Counted from the first letter of the stretch, positions 1 through 5,392 are shown. The stretch: 5,968 nucleotides of DNA from an uncultured Prevotellaceae bacterium (GCA_905210415.1 CAJLWM010000081.1:1-5968); one strand, 5' to 3'. Translations and numbers: made by a program. The notes: generated by a model not told the origin, from the sequence alone.

Positions 1-151
1 ACCGCCAGGCCGGGTTCATCGAATGTACCGTTCTGCCAGACTGCGGCAGTTCATAGAAACCAGCCGTAGAGAACTGGGGGTTGCTGTCTGCCGAGGCCGT
101 CTTGAACAGCAAGAGAGCCAGCGCCAGCAATAGAAATCTGTAATTCTTCAT
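1..151 (-). CDS. Secreted glycoside hydrolase, probably family GH2, N-terminus only (runs off left edge)
   Basis: Seen: an ATG at 151-149 on the minus strand opens a frame of 50 codons that continues past the window edge. Residues 1-21 form a textbook signal peptide: positive residues K2 and R5, a hydrophobic core of Phe, Leu and Ala from 6 to 16, and a cleavage site after A19-S20-A21. The mature part begins DSNPQFSTAGFYELPQSGR and continues to VHSMNPAWR. Known of the family: many Bacteroidetes GH2 enzymes (beta-galactosidase, beta-glucuronidase, beta-mannosidase types) start after the signal peptide with a short leader ending in a similar N-P-x-W-R/K stretch, where the jelly-roll sugar-binding domain begins. 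Inferred role: periplasmic or surface release of sugars from plant or host glycans. The catalytic domain is outside the window, so substrate and even the GH2 assignment are provisional. The start is supported because the signal peptide begins right at this ATG. Confidence 0.7.
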   Translation of the reverse strand, partial: MKNYRFLLLALALLLFKTASADSNPQFSTAGFYELPQSGRTVHSMNPAWR

Positions 152-316
152 AGGGCAAAAAAATTGTTGTTGTTCGACTTTGATAACGTTGTTGTGGGAG
201 ATATGCATACAGCGCAACACACACGGCGAACGAAGCCAGCAATGCCATATCCCCAACCTCATCAGCACCCATGGTTGCTCTCTTGTTTGCGCCCACAATC
301 TTGCCTTTTAGCATAG

Positions 317-324
317 CAAAGATA
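317..324 (-). promoter_or_regulatory. Candidate promoter -7 box for the glycosidase
   Basis: Minus strand TATCTTTG matches the Bacteroidetes -7 consensus TAnnTTTG exactly. An ATTG lies 15 bases upstream on the minus strand, closer than the usual 19 to 20, so the -33 part is weak. It would start RNA near 310 and give the glycosidase a leader of about 160 bases. I found no better box between it and the gene. Confidence 0.45.
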
Positions 325-446
325 AGGTTTTTCCACCAACAATCACGCCCCTCAAGAAGGAATTTTAGTTATAAAGCAAAAGAAAAACTCCACATATCCA
401 ACCGAATCCATCCTCAAAACATGCATTTAGCTGAATAAAGCACAAT
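325..446. other. Non-coding stretch between the glycosidase promoter and the transposase remnant
   Basis: A/T-rich sequence with no convincing frame, RNA gene or strong hairpin. Together with 152-316, the glycosidase leader, it makes about 295 bases without a supported gene. It probably contains the junction between the ancestral upstream region of the glycosidase and the inserted element, but I see no target duplication or terminal repeat that would place it. Confidence 0.4.
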
Positions 447-851
447 TTAAACCGTCCCCATCCAGTAATATTTCGGGAATAACATAGGGATTGGCGGATG
501 CCGAAGAAGATGAACAGGATTCGCTGGACTTATTCGGATGCCACAGAATATCTGATAGTGGATGTTGGCGTTGAGTTGCTCCATAAGTTTTGGGGCAGAC
601 AATCCGGTATATGACTTGAGGAACATGAGTGCCACCTTGCCTTCAGGACCGAAGTAAGATTTGCGACCGACTTTTCTGTGTGGCACAGAGTCAATCAAAC
701 CGAATCTGATGGCCATCTCACGCAACGGGAGGAGGGCACGAAAGCGTCCGAGTTCACTCTTTTGGAAAGACTCTTCATAATCTTTGTAGGAATCGAACTC
801 TGCGAACGCAAAACTTGGCGTTATTTCAGAAATTAGCTGTACCTTTGCAAT
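447..851 (-). pseudogene. IS5/IS1182-type (DUF772) transposase remnant, N-terminal part only
   Basis: Seen: on the minus strand a frame reads IAKVQLISEITPSFAF from 851, continues through SELGRFRALLPLREMAIRFG, then GRKSYFGPEGKVALMFLK and LNANIHYQIFCGIRISP. It loses any transposase character after residue 112 (about position 516) and ends at a TAA at 447. Known: an SxLG-type start, a PxGKVALMFLK helix and an xxIHxxIFCGIR block are typical of the DUF772 N-terminal domain of IS5- and IS1182-like transposases in Bacteroidetes. The DDE catalytic part is absent. The codon where a start is expected, just before AKVQ, is ATT rather than ATG; the first normal start in frame, 725-723, would delete the first 42 residues. 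The element therefore cannot make active transposase. Family assignment within the DDE group is tentative. Confidence 0.7.
840..847 (+). promoter_or_regulatory. Candidate promoter reading antisense to the transposase remnant
   Basis: Plus strand TACCTTTG fits the Bacteroidetes -7 consensus exactly, with TTGG at 815-818, 21 bases upstream, as a possible -33 element. RNA would start near 854. It overlaps codons for Ala-Lys-Val of the transposase frame, so the match could be chance. What raises interest is the terminator-like hairpin directly downstream. Confidence 0.35.
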
Positions 852-866
852 AACGTTTTTTTCGTT

Positions 867-908
867 TCCCCCAAAACAGGGCCGACAAAGCAGTTTGGGG
901 GATTTTTT
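867..908 (+). terminator. Intrinsic terminator-like hairpin
   Basis: Arms TCCCCCAAA (867-875) and TTTGGGGGA (894-902) are perfectly complementary over nine base pairs around an 18-base loop, followed at once by six T residues (903-908). The T tract is on the plus strand only, so it would stop plus-strand transcription. No plus-strand gene lies upstream; it may shield the insertion element from outside transcription or end a short antisense RNA. Confidence 0.6.
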
Positions 909-1066
909 GTTATCCTACGCAAAGGCGCTAAAACTTTATAGCACTGGCAATCATAACGTTAGATTTGTTTCGGCAAATTTGCGACAATCCCTAATCTATA
1001 TTATTGTATTTCATCTTTCTTAGAGGGTATGGCAATAAATATTTCAGGTTTTATTTATTAATTATC
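909..1066. other. Intergenic stretch downstream of the antitoxin
   Basis: No gene seen. The only structure is an all-A/T inverted repeat, AATAAATA (1034-1041) against TATTTATT (1052-1059), just past the antitoxin stop. It lacks G/C pairs and a T tract, so it is at best a weak terminator for the toxin-antitoxin RNA. Confidence 0.35.
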
Positions 1067-1399
1067 TTACCACAACGCAATCTTGCCGGCAATACCCAAA
1101 TCAAGAGTGGCTGTTGCGATACCCAAAGCTTGGAACACACGACTCATTGTTGGCAATGTGATAACACTTGTACCTTTCTCCAACTTTGAAATTTGAGCAC
1201 GCTGCACACCGATACGTTCACCAAGTTGTTCTTGCGTGAGGTTTTGTGCCAATCGAGCCTTGCGTATGGCTTCGCCTACAATATAGGCGTTCACATCTTC
1301 TTTGAGTTTAGTTTCCATTGCTTCACGCTCTGGTGTTCCTCTTCTACCCCAAAGTTTATCTTTCATATTGTCTGCTGGTATCAATTTCATCTGTGCCAT
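1067..1399 (-). CDS. XRE-family antitoxin (HigA-like) of a type II toxin-antitoxin pair
   Basis: A 110-residue protein with one helix-turn-helix domain of the Cro/C1 (XRE) type at about residues 41-95. The core is visible: IRKARLAQNLTQEQLGERIG (45-64), then VQRAQISKLEKG (65-76), the recognition helix and the usual Ser-Lys-Leu-Glu-Lys-Gly ending, followed by a hydrophobic LPTMSRVFQALGI tail that packs the dimer. Residues 1-40 are charged and probably wrap the toxin. In HigBA-like pairs the toxin gene comes first, and the antitoxin both neutralises the toxin and represses its own promoter. Here the order is the same and the gap to the toxin stop is four bases, so the two are co-transcribed and probably translationally coupled. 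Known: the family role. Inferred: that this pair is active; nothing in the protein looks damaged. Confidence 0.87.
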   Translation of the reverse strand: MAQMKLIPADNMKDKLWGRRGTPEREAMETKLKEDVNAYIVGEAIRKARLAQNLTQEQLGERIGVQRAQISKLEKGTSVITLPTMSRVFQALGIATATLDLGIAGKIALW

Positions 1400-1403
1400 A
1401 ATG

Positions 1404-1748
1404 CTATTTCTTTTTATTATTAAAGTACTCTTTTCTTATCTCTTCTGCTTTGGCAATTTCCTTTAGTGGTATCTTCTGAGTTTTCTTGACTATGCCATGT
1501 GTGGCAATAACCAAAGTCTCTTCCTCAGTATCCCAAAAGGAGAAAAGCCTGTAGCATATACCATTGTAGAGAGTTCGAAACTCCCATATCTCGGTATTCT
1601 CCAGTTTCTTGAAGATATCAACTTTCATCACACCTTCCTCAACCTTGAAGATATTGTAGTATATCTTCTGCTGAGCTTTGAATGGCTGCGCATCCAAAAA
1701 AGCTTGTGCTTCTTCTGTCAACACTACTTTTAGCTTGCTGATGCCCAT
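1404..1748 (-). CDS. RelE/HigB-like toxin (phage Gp49-like family, PF05973 type)
   Basis: A 114-residue protein with the compact RelE-fold layout. Two N-terminal helices (about 10-37) precede a beta sheet holding IWEFRTLYNGICYRLFSF (54-71). Then come VIATHGIVKKTQKIP (80-94) and a final helix, EIAKAEEIRKEY (97-108). R58, Y66, R67, H84, K88, K89 and K92 are the basic and aromatic residues expected to contact and cut ribosome-bound mRNA in this family. Start choice: an upstream in-frame ATG at 1802 would add 18 residues, but a strong promoter -7 box (1768-1775) lies inside that extension. RNA from it would begin near 1761, so the ATG at 1748 is preferred and has a leader of about 13 bases. First gene of the toxin-antitoxin operon. 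HigB and RelE subgroups cannot be separated firmly by eye. Confidence 0.87.
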   Translation of the reverse strand: MGISKLKVVLTEEAQAFLDAQPFKAQQKIYYNIFKVEEGVMKVDIFKKLENTEIWEFRTLYNGICYRLFSFWDTEEETLVIATHGIVKKTQKIPLKEIAKAEEIRKEYFNNKKK

Positions 1749-1766
1749 TTTGTTTTGAATTATGGT

Positions 1767-1784
1767 ACAAAGATAATGCTTTGT
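1767..1784. promoter_or_regulatory. Candidate operator for antitoxin autorepression
   Basis: A perfect inverted repeat, ACAAAG - six bases - CTTTGT, covers the -7 box of the toxin-antitoxin promoter. A symmetric site of this size is what a dimeric XRE antitoxin would bind to shut off its own operon. Inference from position and symmetry only. Confidence 0.4.
1768..1775 (-). promoter_or_regulatory. Promoter -7 box of the toxin-antitoxin operon
   Basis: Minus strand TATCTTTG is an exact TAnnTTTG match, with expected RNA start near 1761, about 13 bases before the toxin ATG. A clear -33 TTTG at the ideal distance is not present; the nearest TTTG is 12 bases away. Its position decides the toxin start codon. 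Confidence 0.65.
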
Positions 1785-1804
1785 TTCCAAACTGCGATAC
1801 AAAA

Positions 1805-1891
1805 TTCAGTTTTTCGTCAAATCAAACCTCATTTTAAACACTCTCACGACTTGATAGTATCAGATACCAAGGGAAAAACTGAACTTTTTCC
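1805..1891. repeat. Inverted repeats between the divergent toxin-antitoxin and DUF4954 promoters
   Basis: Two overlapping structures are visible. TTCAGTTTTTC (1805-1815) is perfectly complementary to GAAAAACTGAA (1873-1883), 11 base pairs with a 57-base spacer. The second arm also belongs to a tight hairpin, GGAAAAA (1872-1878) with TTTTTCC (1885-1891) around a six-base loop. The two pairings exclude each other. They could be protein binding sites or relics of an insertion end. Confidence 0.4.
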
Positions 1892-1924
1892 ACACCAAAA
1901 GAAGAGTTCTTCTGGGTTTATTCT

Positions 1925-1932
1925 TAATTTTG
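1925..1932 (+). promoter_or_regulatory. Candidate promoter -7 box for the DUF4954 gene
   Basis: TAATTTTG fits TAnnTTTG exactly on the plus strand. RNA would begin near 1939, leaving a leader of about 70 bases before the ATG at 2011. No clear -33 TTTG at the usual distance. The ATG is preceded by A-rich sequence (AATCAATAAAAACGAC), normal for Bacteroidetes translation starts. Confidence 0.4.
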
Positions 1933-2010
1933 CACTTGCTGGTTGACTCTATACTGTATGAGGTGGAATAAAAGAGGCAACACCACACCATAATAATCAA
2001 TAAAAACGAC

Positions 2011-3522
2011 ATGGGAAAAAGAAACTTAACCGACAACGAAGTCTCAGCACTACAAGCCAACAGCTGTTGGGCAGAGGACTGGCAACGAATTGAAGTGAGC
2101 GATGATTTCAAGCCAAACTTCTTCCACCGTGTAATGTTCTACGGCGACATCAGCCTCGGATCGTTTACCGAAAACGTGGAGGTAAGCCGCGGCTTCATGA
2201 AACACTCTGGCGTGAACAACGCCACATTGCGTAATGTGACCATTGGCGACAACTGCCTCATCGAGAACGTCTCGGGATTTATCAACAACTACGTCATTGG
2301 CAACGACTGCATAATATCAAATGTATGCACAATGGAGACTACCGACGGAGCCACTTATGGCGAGGGCAACCTCATTTCGGTACTCAACGAGGTGGGTGAG
2401 GGAAACCTCATACTCTATCACGGACTGACAAGCCAGGTGGCTGCGCTCATGGTGAAGCATTTCCACAACCGTGCTTTGAAGGATGCCATACGCCGACTCA
2501 TACGCGAGGAGATAGAACGCACTTCGCCCGAAATGGCAACAATAGGCAATAGGGTGAAGATAGTAAACACCAAGGAAATAACCAATACCGTAATATACGA
2601 CGACTGCGAGATTTCGGGCGCTTCAAGACTGAGCGACTGCACCATAATGAGCAACAGCAACGCTTCTGTTTACATCGGCACGGGCGTGATTTGCGAGAAC
2701 TCTATCATCAGCGACGGCTCGTCTATCATCAATAGCGTGAAGATGCAGGACTGCTTCGTGGGTGAGGCGTGCAAGCTGAGCAACGGATTCACGGCTGCTG
2801 GAAGCGTGTTCTTCGCCAACTCGTATATGTCGAACGGCGAGGCATGCGCAGCATTCTGCGGTCCGTTCACAGCTTCACACCATAAGAGTTCGCTGCTCAT
2901 TGGCGGACAGTTCTCGTTCTACAACGCTGGCTCTGCCACCAATTTCTCCAACCATGCCTATAAGATGGGCCCCATGCACTACGGCACTTTGGAGCGCGGA
3001 ACCAAGACAGCCAGCGGTGCCTACATACTGATGCCGGCACACATAGGAGCCTTCTCGGTATGCTTCGGCAAACTGATGTATCATCCCGACACACGCTCGC
3101 TGCCCTTCTCTTATCTCATTGCCTACAACGACACCATGTATCTTGTGCCGGGACGCAACCTCACTACAGTTGGCCTCTACCGCGACATACGCAAATGGCC
3201 CAAGCGCGACATGCGACCAGACGGCGCACGCAAGAGCATTGTCAACTTCGACTGGCTGTCGCCATTTACCGTGGGCGAGATTCTGCGTGGCAAGAAGATA
3301 CTGGAAGACCTGCGCGAGGCTTCGGGCGAAGACGTTTCGACATACAACTATCACGAATATGTCATCAAGAACTCGTCGCTGCGCAAGGGCATCAAATACT
3401 ACGACATCGCTCTGCGTATATACATGGGTGCCGTGCTGAAACGCCACGCTCCCGTAGAACCAACCACAACTGTGGGCACAGGATCGTGGACCGACATATC
3501 CGGTCTGCTGCTGCCCGAATAG
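2011..3522 (+). CDS. DUF4954 family protein, main part, ended early by an in-frame TAG
   Basis: A 503-codon frame of the DUF4954 family, proteins of usually 600 to 700 residues found in Bacteroidetes, of unknown function. The N-terminus, KRNLTDNEVSALQANSCWAE, is the usual opening. From about residue 40 to 290 the sequence is built of short hydrophobic/Gly/Asn repeats, such as NATLRNVTIGDNCLIENVSG and CEISGASRLSDCTIM. These are the signature of a left-handed parallel beta helix, as in hexapeptide-repeat sugar nucleotidyl- and acyltransferases. Highly conserved-looking blocks follow: GEACAAFCGPFTASHHKSSL (279-298), GTLERGTKTASGAYILMPAH and LPFSYLIAYND. The frame ends at TAG (3520-3522) straight after GTGSWTDISGLLLPE, a motif that in the family is internal, and homologous coding continues in the same frame for 113 more codons. 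The ATG at 2011 is chosen because it gives the family's N-terminus. Likely cytoplasmic; a sugar-metabolism role is only a guess from the fold. Confidence 0.9.
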   Translation: MGKRNLTDNEVSALQANSCWAEDWQRIEVSDDFKPNFFHRVMFYGDISLGSFTENVEVSRGFMKHSGVNNATLRNVTIGDNCLIENVSGFINNYVIGNDCIISNVCTMETTDGATYGEGNLISVLNEVGEGNLILYHGLTSQVAALMVKHFHNRALKDAIRRLIREEIERTSPEMATIGNRVKIVNTKEITNTVIYDDCEISGASRLSDCTIMSNSNASVYIGTGVICENSIISDGSSIINSVKMQDCFVGEACKLSNGFTAAGSVFFANSYMSNGEACAAFCGPFTASHHKSSLLIGGQFSFYNAGSATNFSNHAYKMGPMHYGTLERGTKTASGAYILMPAHIGAFSVCFGKLMYHPDTRSLPFSYLIAYNDTMYLVPGRNLTTVGLYRDIRKWPKRDMRPDGARKSIVNFDWLSPFTVGEILRGKKILEDLREASGEDVSTYNYHEYVIKNSSLRKGIKYYDIALRIYMGAVLKRHAPVEPTTTVGTGSWTDISGLLLPE

Positions 3523-3864
3523 GAAGAGCAACGCATCATCGACGACATAATATCTGGCGACATCGACACGACTGAGGCTCTGACCGAACGTTTCGAACAA
3601 ATCAACGCTATGTACTCAGAATACCGTTGGGCATGGTCGTACCGCATGATTATGGACTACTATGGTTTTACATCGCTTACGGAGGAGAATGTGGAGCGTG
3701 TCAAGAGCGACTATGTCACAGCACGCCGGGCATGGATAGCCGAAATAAAGAAGGACGCAGCAAAGGAATACAAGCTGGGCGACGTTGAAGAGGAAGTGTT
3801 CCGCAACTTCAACGAACAGCTTGATAAGGAGGTGGACTTCGAAAACCAGAAGCTATATATGTAA
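3523..3864 (+). pseudogene. C-terminal part of the DUF4954 gene, cut off by the TAG at 3520
   Basis: The same frame as the main part continues without another stop for 113 residues to TAA at 3862-3864. It begins EEQRIIDDIISGDIDTTEAL, then MYSEYRWAWSYRMIMDYYGF, and ends in a charged helical tail (VEEEVFRNFNEQLDKEVDFE). This is the alpha-helical C-terminal region expected after the beta helix in DUF4954 proteins, and together the two parts give 617 positions, a normal family length. An ATG at 3610 could restart an 84-residue piece, but nothing suggests it is a gene in its own right. The missing base change is small: CAG, AAG or GAG to TAG would each explain it. Possible explanations are a recent inactivating mutation, readthrough, or a base-call error. 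Confidence 0.8.
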
Positions 3865-3904
3865 TATCTACCCCAGTTCGGGATAAGAAAGAGTTTATAA
3901 AAAG

Positions 3905-3935
3905 TTGGTAGTCTCACAAATATTTTGTACCTTTA
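3905..3935 (+). promoter_or_regulatory. Candidate promoter of the IS982-like transposase
   Basis: TTGG (3905-3908), 19 bases, then TACCTTTA (3928-3935), one mismatch from TAnnTTTG. RNA would start near 3942, about 29 bases before the transposase ATG at 3971. This good spacing supports 3971 as the start rather than the in-frame ATG at 3905, which lies in the promoter itself. Confidence 0.45.
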
Positions 3936-3970
3936 TGGGTGAATTACAGCATGTTACAAATTCATTTGAT

Positions 3971-4195
3971 ATGACTACCGATTGCAAAGTTACAGAGTTA
4001 TTTTGTATTATAGACGAGTTTTGCAAACATTTCGATGCGGAAAATGCTGGAAATTTGCTGGAAGACAATAGTGGAGTGAAGCGCAGACGGCGTGCAGCCT
4101 CGTTGTCAGACAGTGAAATAATGACGATAAAGATTATGCTGGTAGTGATGAGCATAACAGTAAGAAATTTCTTGGATATAGATTTAAGTCCATAA
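3971..4195 (+). pseudogene. IS982-family transposase remnant, N-terminus only
   Basis: Seen: residues 1-53, MTTDCKVTELFCIIDEFCKH through GVKRRRRAASLSDSEIMTI, ending at 4129. The frame then runs 21 further codons of unrelated sequence to a TAA. Known: IS982 transposases of Bacteroidetes begin with a KVTEIFxxxDEFCK helix, a basic stretch and LSDSEVMTI, and are about 300 residues long; the DDE catalytic triad comes much later. Here only the first sixth is left, so the element is dead. The left terminal repeat should lie between the DUF4954 stop and 3905, perhaps in the ACCCCAGTTCGGG stretch at about 3870-3882, but no right end is available to compare. Confidence 0.7.
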
Positions 4196-4303
4196 CATAT
4201 AGATATCCAGCTAAATAACAAAGCTGATTGTTTTACTTCTAAGCTGGGCAGGAGTATAAGGTGCCCAGCAAACATATATTCCCCCGCACTTCACGGGGAA
4301 AAC

Positions 4304-4351
4304 GACAAGGGTCTATATGCCACGATGAACAGGTGGCGCATAGACCCTTTT
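4304..4351 (+). repeat. Hairpin repeat, copy 1 (terminator-like), upstream of the ATPase remnant
   Basis: Arms GGGTCTATATGCC (4309-4321) and GGCGCATAGACCC (4335-4347) pair over 13 positions with one A-C mismatch and one T-G wobble around a 13-base loop. They are extended by AA/TT and followed by TTTT (4348-4351). It shares 38 of 44 aligned bases with copy 2 at 5345, in the same orientation. The reverse strand reads TTGTCGTTTT after the stem, so it could act in both directions. Confidence 0.75.
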
Positions 4352-4442
4352 GTGAATCAAGGCTGACGAAGAATGGCACTACACGCCATTAAAAAGCTTT
4401 ATGAATAGATTCTATTCTGTATCAGCGAAAAGAAACAAAACA

Positions 4443-4467
4443 TTTTATTCGTTACTACCGAATAAAA
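4443..4467. repeat. Perfect 9-bp inverted repeat just upstream of the ATPase remnant
   Basis: TTTTATTCG (4443-4451) pairs perfectly with CGAATAAAA (4459-4467) around the loop TTACTAC. It ends 15 bases before the ATPase ATG, where it could be a binding site or a translation-controlling hairpin, or the tip of a deleted element. Confidence 0.5.
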
Positions 4468-4482
4468 ATACCGATTTATAAA

Positions 4483-5334
4483 ATGCTGAGTCGCGACATA
4501 GAGACTGTATTGGGAGGAAGGTATCTGGATATCAGCGTATTTCCATATAGCTTTTCTGAATATCTGAAAGCTGTAGGAGTGTTGCTTTCAAAAAATTGGC
4601 AATACGGACGAAAAGCAAATGAACTGCAGCGCAATTTCCGAACCTATTTCGACTGGGGGGGATTCCCTGAGCTTGTACATTTTCAAGAAAAGAGAGTATG
4701 GCTAAACAGCTTGTATAATCGTATTTTCTTTAATGACCTGGTGGTTCGTCACAAGGTAAAGAACGAGGATGCCTTGCGCCTTTGTGTAAGAAGATTGGCA
4801 GAAAGCGTGAAACAGCCATGCTCCTTGAACCGTTTGAGTAACCTGATAAAAGCAACCGGCACTTCATGTAGTCCATCAACGGTAATGGAATATGTTCGCT
4901 ATCTGCATGAATCATGCCTATTGATTTCTATCGATAATCATGTTTCCAAGTTCGTGGAGAAAGAAACAATTAAAAAACATTATTTTGTAGATAATGGGCT
5001 GCTGCATCTCTTCATCAGCAATCCGAATACCTCTTTGCTGGAGAATCTTTGCGCAATTACATTGTATAAGAAATACGGCAAGGGCTTATACTATTACAAT
5101 AAAAACATAGAGGTGGATTTCTATGTGCCTGATGAGGGACTGGCTGTACAGGCGAGCTATCAGATGAGCGACGGAGAAACCATAGAGCGGGAAGTGAAAG
5201 CATTAGTAGCCTTGCATGGTTTGTATCCTCTGAATCGAGCCATGATAATCACTTACGAGGATGAGGGGGAGATTGTGCGTGATGGACTCAAGATAGAAAT
5301 AAGACCAGCATGGAAATGGGTGATGGAAGGTTAG
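4483..5334 (+). pseudogene. DUF4143-type AAA+ ATPase lacking its ATP-binding N-terminus
   Basis: A 283-codon frame matching the second half and more of the ATP-binding DUF4143 proteins, usually near 400 residues in Bacteroidetes. Seen: MLSRDIETVLGGRYL then FPYSFSEYL (20-28), the block that normally follows the sensor strand of the ATPase domain. Next are YFDWGGFPELV (55-65), a winged-helix-like part (about 95-150) and the DUF4143 nuclease-like fold with IEVDFYVPDEGLAVQASYQM (209-228). The C-terminus ends in IEIRPAWKWV. The Walker A and Walker B motifs, expected in the missing 130 to 150 residues, are absent. The frame is open upstream to 4405, but that stretch does not resemble the family. 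The ATG is simply the internal Met of the family motif. No ATPase activity can be expected. Function of the intact family is unclear; it is often found in many copies per genome. Ten bases after the stop begins hairpin copy 2, its likely terminator. Confidence 0.8.
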
Positions 5335-5344
5335 TAGAAAAAAT

Positions 5345-5392
5345 GACAAGGGTCTATATGCCACGATGAGAGGCGGGCGTATAGACCCTTCA
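5345..5392 (+). terminator. Hairpin repeat, copy 2, likely terminator of the ATPase remnant
   Basis: Arms GGGTCTATATGCC (5350-5362) and GGCGTATAGACCC (5376-5388) pair over all 13 positions with one T-G wobble around a 13-base loop, followed by TT only, so the T tract is weak. The first 25 bases are identical to copy 1, and the single arm difference turns copy 1's A-C mismatch into an A-T pair. It lies 10 bases past the ATPase stop. Confidence 0.7.

Larger units (their letters stand above)
4130..4482. other. Gene-free stretch carrying five inverted repeats
   Basis: About 350 bases without a supported gene between two gene remnants. It holds, in order: GCTGGGCA/TGCCCAGC (4243-4250 and 4262-4269, loop 11); CCCCG/CGGGG (4282-4286 and 4294-4298, loop 7); a long terminator-like hairpin (4307-4349); AATGGC/GCCATT (4372-4377 and 4385-4390, loop 7); and TTTTATTCG/CGAATAAAA (4443-4451 and 4459-4467, loop 7). 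All the short arms are perfectly paired. Such density in 225 bases is unusual. It may be a collection of mobile-element ends and terminators left by successive insertions and deletions. Confidence 0.55.

Noticed and set aside
51..314. 87-codon open frame on the minus strand
   Set aside because: It overlaps the start of the glycosidase in another frame; the second half is plainly the out-of-frame translation of the signal peptide, and the protein resembles nothing I know.
450..560. Acidic plus-strand reading DAEEDEQDSLDLFG opposite the transposase remnant end
   Set aside because: Short, without a start or promoter, and overlapping the transposase-coding side. Likely chance.
1193..1946. Several plus-strand open frames of 60 to 80 codons across the toxin-antitoxin operon
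   Set aside because: They are antisense shadows of the toxin and antitoxin genes, rich in Phe, Cys and His, with no recognisable features.
3520..3522. TAG read as an amino acid (pyrrolysine or glutamine code)
   Set aside because: Other genes here end in TAG, there is no specific downstream element I recognise, and no supporting tRNA or synthetase is in the window. Simple mutation is more likely, so readthrough is kept only as an option.
3060..3575. 171-codon open frame on the plus strand
   Set aside because: Shifted frame within DUF4954, very rich in His and Arg, with no domain.
2875..3600. 241-codon open frame on the minus strand, with two shorter neighbours
   Set aside because: It lies opposite the DUF4954 gene, whose strand and frame carry clear family motifs. 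The protein has odd composition and no recognisable domain; it is a shadow of G/C-rich codons.
4200..4300. Integron attC-like site around the GCTGGGCA inverted repeat
   Set aside because: The ends do not show the required GTTRRRY and RYYYAAC core pair with the usual inner boxes, and no integrase or cassette is seen.
4274..4303. Sequence resembling a single type I-E CRISPR repeat (TTCCCCCGC - ACGGGGAA)
   Set aside because: Only one copy is present and no second repeat lies at the 61-base spacing, no cas gene is near, and a short G/C hairpin explains the likeness.
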